Source: Adenophora triphylla var. japonica (Eukaryota > Streptophyta > Magnoliopsida > Asterales > Campanulaceae). Taken from it: 64,000 bases of DNA. Shown piece by piece: positions 1 through 11,632 of this stretch. Every line of letters begins with the position of its first letter. Position 1 is the first letter of the stretch. A program made the position numbers and the translations under genes. The notes beneath the pieces were generated by a model, which saw only the letters and a program-made list of their open reading frames with translations, was not told the DNA's origin and ran no database searches. The DNA is taken from assembly GCA_022495995.1 (NCBI GenBank), contig JAFEMH010001290.1, positions 435,487 to 499,486 on the forward strand, written 5' to 3'.

Positions 1-331
1 CACGAGCAATAAGGTCGTACGGACCATCTTGCATGCAAAGAGGTCCGTGCGGACCAACTCTGCAGGAAGTAATCATTTTCCCGAGGATTTGAGGAATATT
101 GTGGACTTTAAGGGGATTTAGTAATCATTGAAACAAAGAGGTCGATACGGACCTTAATTGCTTTTCGATTTCACGAAAATTCCCAAAAAGTTCCTTTTGT
201 CCCTTTTTATCCCGAGAAAGGCTCCTCCTTGGTTTGGTTGGGGTTTGAGTGAGAGAGGTCTGAGACTGCGTGAATGAGTCTGCGGTGTTTCCCGTGTGTT
301 TGAAAGGGGGTGATCCAGATTGGGGTACTTA
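1..331 (-). repeat. 3' LTR of the Tat element, truncated by the window edge
   Basis: Nearly collinear with 17740-18112, with small indels. The 5' LTR end on the minus strand reads TGTAAGTACCCC at 18112 but CGTAAGTACCCC here, so the terminal TG has decayed to CG. Three imperfect copies of the palindrome GGTCCGTACGGACC lie at 13-25, 42-55 and 140-153. No clear polypurine tract is visible just inside the LTR (332-350), so the inner boundary is approximate or has been rearranged. Confidence 0.75.
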
Positions 332-349
332 CGAAGCCCTGACGGCGTC

Positions 350-1030
350 ACTTATGAAAGAAGTGGGGTCGCCAGATAAGATAAGGGTCCTAATGGATCG
401 CGTCTTTGGGAGGAAGTGGCCAGTGAGGGTCAATGTGAGGACGTGGTGGTGTCCTTTTGTGTGACCGTTTAGGTCAATAGTTTGGACCTGTGATAGGATT
501 CCTACGTATCCCAGGCGGGAATCAAGCACAGTCGTAGTTCGGGTGTGGGGTGAGTGTTTTGTGAATGCGGGCGTGGTGGTGCCTGAAGTGTTGTGTGTGA
601 CCGCGAGTCGATGGTAAGGACGTGGTGGTGTCTGGGTGACCGCATAGGTCGATGGCTGGACCTGTGATAGAGGATTCCTACGTATCCGGCGGGAATCAAG
701 CTGGTCGTAGTTCGAGTCGTGAATTTGTGTGTGCGGGCGTGGTGGTGCCCTGAAGTGTTGTGTGACCAGGTCCGGTGGTGATAGGGCCGTGGTGGTGTCT
801 GGGTGACCGCATAGGTCGATGGTGGACCACGTGATAGGATTCCTACGTATCCACAGGCGGGAATCAAGCACAGTCGTAGTTCGGAGGTCGTGAATTCTGT
901 GTGTGCGGGCGTGGTGGTGCCTCGAAGTGTTGTGTGACCGCAGGAGTCGGTGATAAGGACGTGGTGGTGTCCTAAGATGTGGTGACCGCCGAGGTCAATT
1001 GTGAGGACGTGGTGGTGTCTGGGATGGAAA
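350..1030. repeat. Tandem array A, unit ~170 bp
   Basis: The string CCTACGTATCC recurs at about 501, 677 and 842. GTGGTGGTGTC and GTGGTGGTGCC motifs recur at the same period, giving about four diverged units. The array sits between the integrase end and the 3' LTR of the minus-strand Tat element. Open frames here are repeat artefacts rich in His, Pro and Thr. Confidence 0.8.
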
Positions 1031-1119
1031 TTTTACGATTTTCCGAATCGGGTGGTTTAAGGCCTTAGGGCCGGGGATAATCATTTGGGAGGTTTATACG
1101 GTCTTAGGACCGAGTGGTT

Positions 1120-1980
1120 TAAAGCCTTCCGGTGGAGGTAGAGTGAGGACACAGATGAATCGTCTTCGATTGCGGTTGGTGCCTGTTGGAGGACTTTGAA
1201 TCGTCATCGCGGCGGTTGGTGCCACTGGCCCAGAGGACTTTGAATCGTCTTAACGGCGGTTGGTGCCACGGCGGAGGACTTTGAATCGTCATGCAGCGGT
1301 GGCAGTTGGTACCACGCTGGAAGGACTTTGAATCGCTCATCTGGCGGCGGTTGGTGCCACGGCCGCTGAGGACTTTGAATCGTCATCGCGGCGGTTGGTG
1401 CCACGGCCCAGAGGACTTTGATAAATCTTCTGGCGGCGGTTGGTGCCACGGCGGAGGACTTTGAATCGTCATCTGGCCCGGTTGGTGCCACGGCCCAGGA
1501 GGACTTTGAATCATCATCGGCGGCGGTTGGTGCCACGGCTGGGAGGACTTTGAATCGTCATACGCGGCGGTTGGTGCACGGCGGAGGACTTTGAATCGTC
1601 TTACGGCGGTTGGTGGTACCATGGAGGACTTTGAATCGTCATACGCGGCCGGTTGATGTGATGCGCGAGGACTTTGAATCGTCTTCCACAACGCCGCGGA
1701 TTTGATGTAATGTGCGAGGACTTTGAATCGTCTTCTAGCCGCGGTTGTGGATGTAATGCGAGACTTTGAATCGTCTTCTAGCCGCTTGATTTGATATGCG
1801 CAAGGACTTTGAATCGTCTTCCTAGCCGCTTGATTTGATGTAATGCGCGAGGACTTTGAATAAACTTCTTAGCCGCATTTGTGGATGTAATGCGCGAGGA
1901 CTTTGAATCGTCTTCTTAGCCATGATTTGATGTAATGCGCGAGACTTTGAATCGTCTTCTAGCCGCATTTGTGGAGGCGT
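1120..1980. repeat. Tandem array B, unit ~44 bp
   Basis: The motif GAGGACTTTGAATCGTC recurs about 18 times at a mean spacing near 44 bp (for example 1231, 1275, 1321, 1369, 1411, 1456). Units in the left half carry GCGGCGGTTGGTGCCACGG as filler; from about 1680 the filler changes to a TAGCCGC...TGTAATGCGCG variant. The array is therefore a mixture of two subfamilies. It is in the 3' untranslated part of the Tat element. Confidence 0.85.
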
Positions 1981-2039
1981 GGGCTGCCTTGTGCTTCGGC
2001 GTAGATGCCTTTGTGTTTTTGCACATTGAGTAGAAGATT

Positions 2040-2815
2040 GGACTTACGATGGCTGCCGGTGCTTGCGTTGCCGTTGAAGTGGGCGAGATGACGGCCGTGA
2101 TTGCTTCCCCATTTGGCATTTTGGAGCGCTTCGTGCCTTGGGACTTGTACTCGGAGGTGTTGGCTCCTTCTTGTGCTGTTTTGCCGTTGAGCGGGCAAGG
2201 ATGATGGTCGGTGCTTTGAGGATATGCGGTCTTGCATGACTTCTCTTTGACTTGTTGGGGAGGAGCTCGGGCTTACTTTGATGGCGGTGCTTGCGTTGCG
2301 CGTTGAAGTGGGCGAGATTCGGGCTTACATCGGCTGCCGTGCTTAGTGGCTGAGGATGCATGACCTGTAGGGGCCTTTTTGTTGGGAAGATGACTTCGGA
2401 CCTCCTTTGAGGAGCCGATGGTTGAGTGGTCGTTGAGCGTTTGGAGCGTCTTGTGCCTTGATATTCGTCTTTGGGAGGTGTCGGCTCCTTCTTGAATTGC
2501 CGTTGAGCGGGCGTTGGTTGGAATTGCCGTTGAGCGTTTGAAGGCGTCTTGTGCCTTGGGATTCGTCTTTAAGGAGGTGTTGGCTCCTTCTTGAATTGCC
2601 GTCGGGCGTTTTGGAGCGTCTCGTGCCTTGGGATTACGTCTTTGGGAGGTGTTGGCTCCTTCTTGAATTGCCGTCGGGCGTTTTGGAGCGTCTCGTGCCT
2701 TGGGATTCGTCTTGGGAGGTGTTGGCTCCTTCTTGGATGCCGTCGGGCGTTTTGGAGCGTCTCGTGCCTTGGGATTCGTTTGAGGTTGGCTCCTTCTTGA
2801 ATTTGCCGTTAGCGG
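2040..2815. repeat. Tandem array C, unit ~70 bp
   Basis: The block from GCCTTGGGATTCGTCTT to TTGGCTCCTTCTTGAATTG is repeated, with TTGGCTCCTTCTTG at about 2159, 2580, 2652, 2721 and 2785. The units are most regular from 2540 to 2800. The left part (2040-2400) mixes this unit with pieces of the ~52 bp unit of the next array, so the two repeat types have been shuffled together. Confidence 0.75.
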
Positions 2816-3130
2816 GCGGTGGTTGAATTGCCGTTGGAGTGGCGAGGGACGGTCTTACGTTGATGGCCGGTGGTTGAATTGCCGTTGGAGTGGCGAGACC
2901 GGTCTTACGGCGATGGCGGTGGTTGAATTGCCGTTGAAGTGGGCGAGTCCGGTCTTACGCTTGACGGCCGGTGGTTGAATTGCCGTTGAAGTGGGCGAGG
3001 TCCGGTCTTACGGCGACGGCGGTGGTTGAATTGCCGTTGAAGTGGGCGGGGAGTCGGTCTTGCAGCTTGACGGCCGGTGGTTAGTGCCGTTGAAGTGGGC
3101 GAGAGTCGGTCTTACGCTTGGCCGGGGATT
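2815..3130. repeat. Tandem array D, unit ~52 bp
   Basis: GGTTGAATTGCCGTT recurs at about 2821, 2871, 2923, 2975 and 3025, each followed by a GAAGTGGGCGAG...GGTCTTACG segment. This is the fourth distinct tandem monomer within 3 kb of one retrotransposon 3' region. Confidence 0.8.
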
Positions 3131-3234
3131 GAATTGAAGGGTTAGGGACCATTACGCACTTTGATTTCTTTGGGAAAAGGCCTTAGGACAGCCGGGGGCA
3201 AAGATTATAAGGCGAGGAAAGTAATTTGGCCACC

Positions 3235-3300
3235 CCTTGCAAAGAGGTCCGTACGGACCAACCTTTAGTTACATGCAAAGAGGTCCGTACGGACCACCTT
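3235..3300. promoter_or_regulatory. Two GGTCCGTACGGACC palindromes upstream of the antisense cargo
   Basis: Perfect 14-bp palindromes lie at 3246-3259 and 3282-3295, each preceded by GCAAAGA. This is the same motif and context found several times in the element's LTRs (17647, 17781, 17881). Here it lies about 160 bp before the first plus-strand start codon of the antisense cargo. A regulatory role is inference. Confidence 0.4.
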
Positions 3301-3453
3301 TGTTTTTACGATTCCCGGGTTTTGACCAGGCTTAAATGCCGAGGCTCCCCCACTTCTTCTTCCTCATTTCCAGTTCGTGAACCGGGCGAGAGAGAGAGAG
3401 AAAATCCTCCATTTTACACCAAAATCTTCCATTTTTCGCTTGAATCGCTTGCA

Positions 3454-3622
3454 ATGGCGGAGGGATCTCGAAGGAATCGTCGTCAACGCAGTCAGGAAGT
3501 GGTTGAGCAGCGAATGGAGCTCCAAAGGAATTGGATTTCGTTCGTTCCATCTTCGAAGAACCAGGATGTTTTGTATCCGAATCCGGAGGAGGTGCAATCG
3601 TCGCTCCATGAACGTCGGGGAG
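3454..3622 (+). CDS. First exon-like segment of the antisense cargo gene (unknown protein)
   Basis: An ATG at 3454 in context GCAATGG opens a 56-codon frame. It encodes a basic, Arg/Gln-rich start (MAEGSRRNRRQRSQ) and ends at a consensus splice donor, GGAG|GTAAGAAA, at 3623. A CT/GA-rich leader precedes it (3390-3450). It runs antisense to the retroelement. I do not recognise the protein. Tat-lineage elements are known to carry extra antisense ORFs between pol and the 3' LTR, and this position fits. It could be a captured host exon or an element-specific gene. There is no evidence that it is expressed. Confidence 0.4.
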
Positions 3623-4461
3623 GTAAGAAATGCATTTCCGTTATGATTCCCTGCTCGAATTTTTGAATGCTAGAACTAGGTTTTTAGTTTTTCGCATTTT
3701 TGAATTTTTTTGTTATTATTTTATGCCTTTTTGTGAAATTCTTGATGAATTGTTGAAAATGGACATGTAAAAATTGTGGGTATGTGTATTTTGTGCGTAA
3801 ATGTGTAGATTAGCTTTTATTTGTGAAAATAAAGTGCCTCTCTAATGAAATGCATGCTTTGGTGTTTTGTACCGTATGCTATTTATGTATGTACATTGTG
3901 AGAAAAATTATCGTGTAGTGATAATTTTTGTGAAAAAAATGTGACACGTGCCGTGTTTTGTGACGGGTTATATGTGAAAGTGTGTGCCGTGTAGGGACGG
4001 TTTTTTTTTTGAAAATGTGTCGTGTAGGGTTTAATCCCCCCCCCCTTTTTTTTCTTTTGAGAAAATGTGTACAGTGTCTGCCGTGTTTTGGGTGACGGAC
4101 TACGTGGGAAAATATGTGCAATATGTGTTGTGTTGGGACGGATTTTCTTTTGAAAATGTGTCGGGTAGGGTTTAATCCCCCCCCCTTTTTTTTCTTTTGA
4201 GAAAATGTGTACAGTGTGTGCCGTGTTTTTGTGACGGACTGCATGGGAAAAATTATATGCATGATATATGTGAAAATTATGTGCATTATATGTGCATTAT
4301 ATGTGAGAAATATGTGCATTGTGTGCCGTGTTTTGTGACGGGTTACATGGAAAAATTATATGTATAATGTATGTGAAAATTATGTGCAATATGTGCCGTG
4401 TTTTGTGACGGGTTATATGTGCCTTTATATTAAATCTTGTGATTGACGTACCTTTCTTTGT
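3623..4461 (+). other. Putative intron of the cargo gene with degenerate repeats
   Basis: There is no coding signal. The tract is T-rich after the donor at 3623. From 3890 to 4440 it contains spaced repeats of GCCGTGTTTTGTGACGGG (about 3950, 4080, 4220, 4326 and 4398) mixed with ATATGTGAAAATTATGTGCA blocks and runs of eight to nine C or T. The whole stretch could be the first intron of the antisense gene. Confidence 0.35.
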
Positions 4462-6493
4462 GTTTACTGCGGGATGCGGGGCTTATGGCGGGAAGGCCAA
4501 GAGGATGAAGACTCGGGGATCGCTCGAGGCATTTGTGGAGCTATGGCGGCGGATGCAGGAAATATTTCCGTGGACGGTAGGCCGAGTCCCGGAGGCTGGT
4601 TTATGCTTGGCCTAGGTGTGTTCGTTGAGAACACAGGCTGGAGTGTCGACACGAGGAAGAACAAGAGTGTCTTCTGGGTTTATCGAGTATTGGTGGGATA
4701 CCACCCACACCTTCCACCCGAGCGGGGCGAGTAGCGGCAGTGACGCCAGCTGATTTTCTTTGCTATTCAGGGCTCTCCTTCAAAGGAGAAGCTGTGTGCG
4801 GTGGAAGATATGATCGATGATGTGTTGACCGAGCTTTGGGCTTTGAGCCTCGTCCTCGCGAGGGCACTGGGCATGTTGTATAGCGACGTGGAGATGAAGA
4901 TTACACGGCCGGTGCACGGGCCTACATCCGGGTACGGCGGCCATGGTGACGACGGAGCAGTTGGCGCGCTCCTTCTTGTGGTATGCCTGTCGAGACTCTG
5001 TTCTCCACCGAACCACGCGACCGCAGCTCCCTTCGCTTTGTTGGAGAGCTTGATTGATCCGTTGGATAGGGTCCCGTGATATTGCTTGGGGCGGCGGGCT
5101 TGGCTGAGCTCTACTTCTCCTTGGGCCGGTTTAGCTAGGGGGTGTGATTCGTTGGCTTTGCTTTGACTTTGCTTTGGAGGTATGAGTTCATTCTTTGTTT
5201 TTTGATTTAGCAACTTGTCATTTCTCCATTGTCTTTTGCTTGAGCCTTCTCTGTTTTGTCACAGTGTGGTTTATGAGGTTTTCCGGTGCTTCCCGTGGGA
5301 TAGAGATCTGGTACATTCTTTGCGTACCACTGCTATCTTGGGATAGGCTCGTACGGCGAGGAAGAGGAGACCAGTGAGAAGCTCACCATCGCCTCTGAGG
5401 ATGTGCGGGAAGCGTCTGAGAGGATAGCCGAGAGGGGTTCGTCTTGTTCCCGTGGGCTCGGTATGAGGGCGATGAGTTCGAGGGGGCTCCCGAGTGACAG
5501 CCGGCGGAAGATGTTGCGGGGCTTGACTTGTGATGTCATGTATCTGGGAGAGCGGGTCTTCTGGCAGCATGGCCCCGGTGTGCTTCCCGTAGCTCCGAGG
5601 GACCCTCCCTTTGGGATGCTTGACTCCCGGGATATGGATGTGCTTGACTTCGAGAGGTACCTTGGCGGTGTCGGTGCCGAGGAGTTCATCTTGTATGGAG
5701 AGGAGTACGGGGGCCTTCGTGAGGAGGAAGGCTGAGGACGCCGCAGGTGCGGCGCGGAGAGAGAGGCTGCCGCAGCTCCCCCAGAGGTTCCGATGCCGGG
5801 GGCCGGATTTCACGTATGTCAGTGGGGACGGATCGAGGAGGAGGTATGTCTGTACCCGTTCGGAGCGAGCTCTGCTGCATACCGAGTGGACCAGATAGAT
5901 CGGTGAGTGTGCTTACTCTTTTCCATCTTGGCATCTTTTACGTATTTTCTCTTTTGTTGTTGAGTATAAGCGTATTCTTGGCGTTTCCTTGGATGCTTGT
6001 TGGTGCGAGTCGGGAGAGCCTATGATATCTTGACTCGCCGTTACGTGGCGATGAGGTCGTTTTGCGAAGAAGATGGCTTCGAAGATATCTTGCCGGTCTT
6101 CGCGACGCGTGCCGGCGTACGAGCCTATGCCTTCGAGGCATTCTGCAGCAGACGTTCCTCCGCCTAGAGCCGAGCCGGAGCCGCAGCGGAGGACCTTTGA
6201 GGGGCGGCATAGCATGGATGCGGGACATCTTCGGGAGGCTGCGGGGCCTTCGAGGGAGCGGCCCTTTTATCGATTCATGCCTCCGCGCATGGCGCACGCA
6301 GTGAGGGTTCCTCGAGCCTTCCTTCTTTGATCCTTTCGCCGGATTTGATCCTTCGAGTACTTTTCGTGGGAGCCTCAGGCGGGTGCTCGGTATTCGGCAG
6401 CCGAGAGATGTGACGGGCGAGGATTATTTGGGATGCCCGACTTTTCTTTGGAGGACCTTGGCGAGTGATGATGATCTTGAGGAGTACGATTAG
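4462..6493 (+). pseudogene. Antisense cargo, degenerate coding segment 1
   Basis: High-GC plus-strand coding-like DNA is split over several frames. One open stretch at about 4474-4734 is followed by 4801-5079 and by 5403-5735, which contains MYLGERVFWQHGPG and VAPRDPP. The reading ends in ASDDDLEEYD and a TAG at 6491. GT-rich tracts of intron type interrupt it (5200-5290, 5900-6010). The YLGERV...PRDP block faintly recalls plant-mobile-domain-type proteins found as extra ORFs in Ty3/gypsy elements, but I cannot assign a family. Frameshifts are frequent. Function unknown. Confidence 0.35.
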
Positions 6494-6898
6494 TATTCAT
6501 TTGCTTTCCTCTTTTCATATCCCTCCTTTTTTTTGTTTAGCAACAGACATTTATTGGTTTTGTAATAAAACACATGTATTTGCATGGCAAACGGCATTTT
6601 ATTTTAAGATGTAATGTCATTTTTGTGATTCCTGGGAATTGTCCTAGAAATTGTTGCTATTATTATTTTTATTTTGTGCATGCCACGTGGCCGAGAGTGC
6701 ATTTGTGGGTAGTGTTTGTTTGCCGGGAATGGCTTTGGCCGGTGTTTGGGCGATTTGGAGCAAGGTTCTTGAGGGACAGCTGGTTGTTGTATTGTTCTTT
6801 GGGAAATGGGTTACATTTACAAGGAGGTCCGTACGTCCATTTGCAGCCATTTTCGGAAGCTTTCTTCCCCATTTTCTCTAGGAACCTCCATTTTTGCC

Positions 6899-8410
6899 AT
6901 GGATTCTTCGTACGTCCCTAGAATTTTGCCGAGGCTTTCGCAGAGCGAAACACACTTCCTTGAGTAGTTGAAAACGTGGATGCGGCGCCGTATGAGGCAT
7001 CAGAGACGGGCTTTCGAGGTAAGGTTTGCGTCTTTGCTCGAGTTTGGTCTTTTAAGGAGTTGGTTCTGATTGGGATTTGTTGCGAGTACACGCGAAGTTA
7101 AGGATGGTAGGAGGCACGTGTGTTTCTCCTACAATGAAATGGTGCCCACTTTTGAGATTTTCGGGCTTTGATTGGAGGGCCCAGGAGGTGGAGGCCATCT
7201 CGCTTCCTTTGGTTGGTGGTCTGCCCAGTAGCGTTGAGTTGCGGAGCTTTCTTCATACCCGTTGGAAGAAGTGCGAGGCATGATCCTTGGTGGGTAAATA
7301 TCGACATTTATTTCTTAGCGAGCTGGTTCATGGTTGGCAGTGAGTGACGTCTCGGGATGTATTTGCTTTGTGCGTGATGGCGTAACTTTTTCAGTCGATT
7401 CCCTCGGCATTTTGTGATGGCGCTTTGCTAGATGTGGTAGGAAGCGGCTGCCCGAGTGGAGAGGATATTGTCCCGTTGGTGCTGGGGAGACTCTTCATGG
7501 TATCGACCGTCTGGCAGCTGGGGATCGTTTTATGAGGGGGAAGCCCGCTTTGCTCACCTTGTGGCTGCGAGAAGACTTCAGGCCATGTCCGAGGCTCCGA
7601 CGTCGTTTAGCCGTGGTCATTTGCTCAGCGACCTCTTGTGTTGGATATGGATCCGGTCCCTTTGGGAGATGGATGGCACGGCTTAGTACGCATCGGATCC
7701 GGCGGGTGGGTTCCTTGGCTGGAGGATTGAGACCGGGAGGGTCTTGCAGGAAGGGTCCTACGTTGTCGAGATTCCCGGGTTTGTCTTGGTCCTCCTTCTA
7801 TATTCCGTCAGCTTGTTTCGTGAGTTTAGGGATGAAGCAGAGCCTTTGTTGGCAGGATGACCTTGCTGCTGCGAGGTAGTTCCTCTTTGTATAGCGGCTC
7901 AGTGCCTTCTTGTATTTCCCGAGGTATGGAAGTATTCCGCTTTCCCTCCTGTGGTACTCCTTAGATGTCGGGGAGCGTTGTATTGGCGGCTCGTGCTCCT
8001 GGCACGAGCAAGCGGCGTGTTTGGGCTTGATCCCAAGTGGTTTTGGAGAACGGCGTGCGGCAATTACAGGGCCGGTTCTTGTAGTAGCTATTGCCTTAGG
8101 AGTTCAAGCACAGTCGACCCTTTGGATGTGACGGGAGACACTTTGTTTGACTCTGAGACTAGAGTTGGCCGGCGAGCAGGAGAAGGTCCTCTTTACGGGC
8201 TTCGCGAGGAGAGATCCGAGCCGAAGCACGGGCGAATGAAGCCACGAGAGCTCTTAGATTATTTGACTCACGGGGAGGACCCCGAGATCTCGGGGCGAGA
8301 GGCAGGATTGGTTCACGTGGAGCGAAAGAAGGCTTCGCCGGGGACGAGGAAGAAAAGAGAAGGGAAGAATGGCGAGGGCCAGCGCGAGATGGCGCGGAAT
8401 GACCTCCTAG
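6899..8410 (+). pseudogene. Antisense cargo, degenerate coding segment 2
   Basis: A second start-like region lies at 6899: an ATG after CCTCCATTTTTGCC, with a decayed copy of the LTR palindrome at 6826. It resembles the leader of the first exon at 3454 and is followed by frameshifted coding-like DNA. Segments include a stretch with Glu/Met-Val-Pro and Ile-Ser-Leu-Pro-Leu-Val-Gly-Gly-Leu-Pro (7130-7230) and one with PLVLGRLFMVSTVWQLG (7470-7530). The last part (8150-8410) encodes a charged Lys/Arg/Glu-rich tail before a possible donor at 8411. The pattern resembles plant mobile-domain/DUF7745-like proteins, with low certainty. It may be a tandem partial duplicate of segment 1. Confidence 0.35.
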
Positions 8411-9234
8411 GTATCCATTCATTGCATTGCAAACACATTATTAGTTAAATGTATTAAGGCTTGTCTTTTAGCATGTTGTGAACTTGAGAGTGTAGACCGT
8501 GCTTGAACTCATCCAAGAAATGTTGTAACCAAGTTAGTGATTTGTGATTTACTTTTAAAGCTTTGTCGAGGCGCAAGATCTCTTGTTTGCCTTTGCTTAC
8601 ATTGTGCACTTTGTTCGGCGTCCATCTTTGTTGCATTTGCGGACTTGAAGCGATGTCCCAGGCCACGACGGCAATCCCCTTTCTTTGAGGCCGTGCTTGG
8701 GCGAGAGGTTGAATGCTCCTTGACAAGTCGTTTTGACGGTCTTTTTCGTAGCTTCCTTGCCTCTTGTTGGCGTCGGAGCTCTTGACCTCAATTTCGCGGC
8801 TTACGCTTGAGCTTCCTTTGTTTTTTTTTTTTTTGTGAGCCTTGCTCGAACTCTTTTTTGAGCCCTTTATATTTTTTTGTGAGCCCTTGCTCGAGCTCTC
8901 TTTTTTTTTTTTTTTTTTTTGAAGCGCGTGAGGGCGAAGCGAGGCCCCCTGGCTTGGAAACGATCCACGAGTCGATCGTTTGATCTTTGAGTGACCCTCG
9001 GATGTCCTTTGATGTTGCCGCCGTCGTTTGACTTGGTCAAGGTGGCCCCGGTAGGCGTGTTCCTTGAAAAGTGCGTAGCTTGATGGAGGTCTTAATTGAC
9101 ATTCAAACTTTTGACTTTTTGTGTATTTTTAGACCGGACCAATTAAGGTTGCCTACGTTCCCCAGGACTAGAGGGCTCGAGGTCTGCGTGGTTCGACACT
9201 ACGCTGGAGTGCGAGAGATGCAAGTTGTTCTTCT
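8411..9234. other. Non-coding tract between integrase and antisense cargo
   Basis: No gene is seen. The stretch holds two long T runs (about 8820-8833 and 8899-8920) separated by repeated GAGCCYTGCTCGARCTC segments, then GC-rich unique sequence. It corresponds to the region downstream of the integrase stop on the minus strand. Confidence 0.5.
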
Positions 9235-10420
9235 TTAGGCGAAGTATCTGCGAGATTTGCTTCGGATTATTTGGATTCATGAAGGGATTGCCGTCTAGGT
9301 CTGCATCGGCTTAAATGGCGCCTCCCGAGGAGAAGATCTTTTGAACCACGAAAGGGCCGATCCATGTGGAGTTCCCACATTTTCCCGATGGGTTGGTTCG
9401 AGTGGGAGGCTTTTCTTTGAGTACAAGGTCACCTTCCACGATGTCTCGGGATTTGACTTTCTTGTCGAAAGCTCTAGCCATCCCTGCTTTGATAGGCTCG
9501 GGCGTGTTCCATGGCCTTTAGTCGTCGCTCATCTAGCGAGCCAATTCGTCATGTCGGCCGGAGCCATTCAACTTCGTTGATGTCATTTTCCAAGCAAAGA
9601 CTCGGAGTGAAGGAATTTCTAGCTCGATGGGAAGAATGCTTCCATCCCGTATGTCGGGGCAAATGGGGTTTCTCCCGTGGCTATTGGCGATGTGCGGTAG
9701 CCCCAAAGTGCAAGGTGCGGTTTCTCGGGCCAATCTCGTCCTCGGGTGGTCATTTTCGGATGATCCGTTCGAGGGTTTTGTTTCTTGCTTCACGGGCGCC
9801 GTTTGTTTGTGGCCGGTAGGGAGAAGATTTGTGACGTGTGATCTTGAATTCGGCCATCGGTCTGTCAATTCCCGCCTTCGAAGTGTGAGCCATTGTATGC
9901 GATATGACCTCATTTGGGATGCCGTATCGGCATATGATGTTTTCCTTGAGGAAATGCGCGACCTTCTTGGAAGTGAGTACCTTGTAGGACTTGGCCGACC
10001 CATTTGGTGAAGTAGTCGATGGCTACTAAGATGAACTCGTGACCGATTCTTTGCTGGCGGAGCGATTTTCCCGATGACGTCAATTCCCCGAGTGGCGAAA
10101 AGGGCAGGTGTAGTCATGCGGTAGAGATCGTGGGGAGGTAGATGATTGAGGTTGGAGAACCGGGTGGCACTTGTCGCGGCTTCGGACAAAGTGGATGCAA
10201 TACGCCTCCATGGAGATCCGGTAGTAGCCCATCTCCGAGAATGATTTGCATCGGGGCTCGCATTCATGTGGGGACCGCATGAAGCCCCATTGTGGACTTC
10301 ATTCGAACCGGCTTGCTTCTTCTTGGCCCGATGCGGCGTAGGAGTAGCCCGTAGTAGCGTTTCTTGTATAGCATGTCCCCGAGAATGACGAAGTGAGAGC
10401 AGGCGTTTTAGGGCCATGAT
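9235..10420 (-). pseudogene. Tat-type integrase, frameshifted
   Basis: Minus-strand remnants in order. The N-terminal HHCC zinc finger has NEVHNGA...CGPHMN near 10300 and a later Cys pair around 10190. The catalytic-core start FATRGIDVIGKIAPP is near 10090, then FILVAIDYFTKWV near 10030. The segment matching the second catalytic Asp reads AYNGSHFE instead of the usual DNG, so that Asp is lost. The third block is RPQTNG with Glu. A C-terminal KKVKSRDIVEGDLVLKEK segment lies near 9440. Pieces are spread over all three frames. It would have inserted the cDNA; it is inactive here. Confidence 0.8.
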
Positions 10421-10576
10421 GCTCTTAGTTTTGACCCCTTCGTGTGTTGACCTTCCTTGTTCATGAAGGTGGTTTCCCGTTCTTGAGGTATTGGAAGATA
10501 CTGGTTATACCATGGCTCATTGACGGGCTTAGGTTACGGTCCGATCTCTACAACGGTGGCGGGGAATTTCCTTTCG

Positions 10577-11100
10577 TCAGACTTTGAAGGGTTTGATTGC
10601 TTTTCCTTCGAGGATTTCCCACAAGGGAGGCGAGGTGGCTAAGGCATCTGCAGGCTGTTTCGGTCTCTTGGCAAGTAATGGAAGGTGACCTCTTCGAATT
10701 GTGTGATGAGGTCCTCCATGCGAGGCATGGTATTTTTGCAAGCCGGGTCTATGGTTTTCCACTTGTTGGAGACTTGGTTGATGATCAAAGGCCGAGTCCC
10801 CATAAACTTCGAGTTTACGGACATTCCTCTCGAGTGCGGCTTGTAGTCCGCGCGCAGCTTCATATTCGGCGGCATTGTTGGTTACCTCGAAATTGAGCTT
10901 TATAGCAATTGGGGTGTGCTCGTCCTTGGGATCCACCAAGAGCATACCGACTGCGTTTCCCTTTTGGTTGGCCGCTCAGTCGAAGAACAGTTGCCATCGG
11001 TTTTCGCCTTCGATTGCGAAAGATTCCCTCGTCTGAAATTGTGGTTCGGGGCCTCGAGCCTCGTCGGTGGGGAAATCGGCCCGGTTGTTCGGCCATGGCC
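10577..11100 (-). pseudogene. RNase H domain of the Tat element
   Basis: The minus-strand frame contains LFFDWAANQKG (first acidic residue), GMLLVDPKDEH, NNAAEYEA (catalytic Glu) and LEVYGDS (third Asp). This spacing is typical of Ty3/gypsy RNase H, and NNAAEYEA is strongly Tat-like. The frame changes between the first and second blocks near 10945, so at least one indel is present. It lies directly upstream of integrase on the minus strand, as expected. Confidence 0.8.
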
Positions 11101-11632
11101 CGTCCCTTGATTGACTTTTGGTTTACGTACTTGATGTCAAATTCCGCCGGGAAGAAAAGACCATTTGGCGAGCCTCATGAGAGATGGTTTGTCGAAGAGG
11201 TACTTGGCCCGGGTCCATTTTGGAAACCAAGTGTCTTGTGTGCGGCTGCATGTAGTGCAGTAGTTTCCCGACAACCCATACCCGTAGCTGCGCGAGTTTT
11301 CTCGAGGCGGAGTAGTGAGTTATTTGCCTTGAAACTTTCGGCAGCCCGAAGTAGATGGCGTTTCGACCCGTGACTCTTTCTTTTCTTGACGGAGCGTAGC
11401 TCCAAGCTAGCGGTGTCGGTCACGATTAGGTATAGCAACAGTGGCTTTTCCTCGTGGGGAGGACAGAGAATCGGAGGACTCACAAGTATGCTTTTATTTT
11501 TTCAAAGGCATCTTGGCATTGAGTTCCATTCGATGTCGGCGTTCTTCTTCATCAACCTTGAAGATTGGCTCGCATATAGAGGTCAATTGGTTGACGAGCG
11601 GGCGATATATTGCAGGCGGCCCATGAAGCTTT

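Noticed and set aside
1119..1691. Minus-strand frames with repeated DDSKSS / WHQPP peptides
   Set aside because: They are translations of a ~44-bp DNA tandem array; frames change between units and the peptide has no domain. Not a repeat protein gene.
1120..1980. CRISPR-like regular repeats
   Set aside because: Units are contiguous, diverged tandem copies without unique spacers, inside a plant retrotransposon.
9533..9819. Long plus-strand frames across the integrase region
   Set aside because: Antisense shadows of the Tat integrase, whose motifs read on the minus strand.
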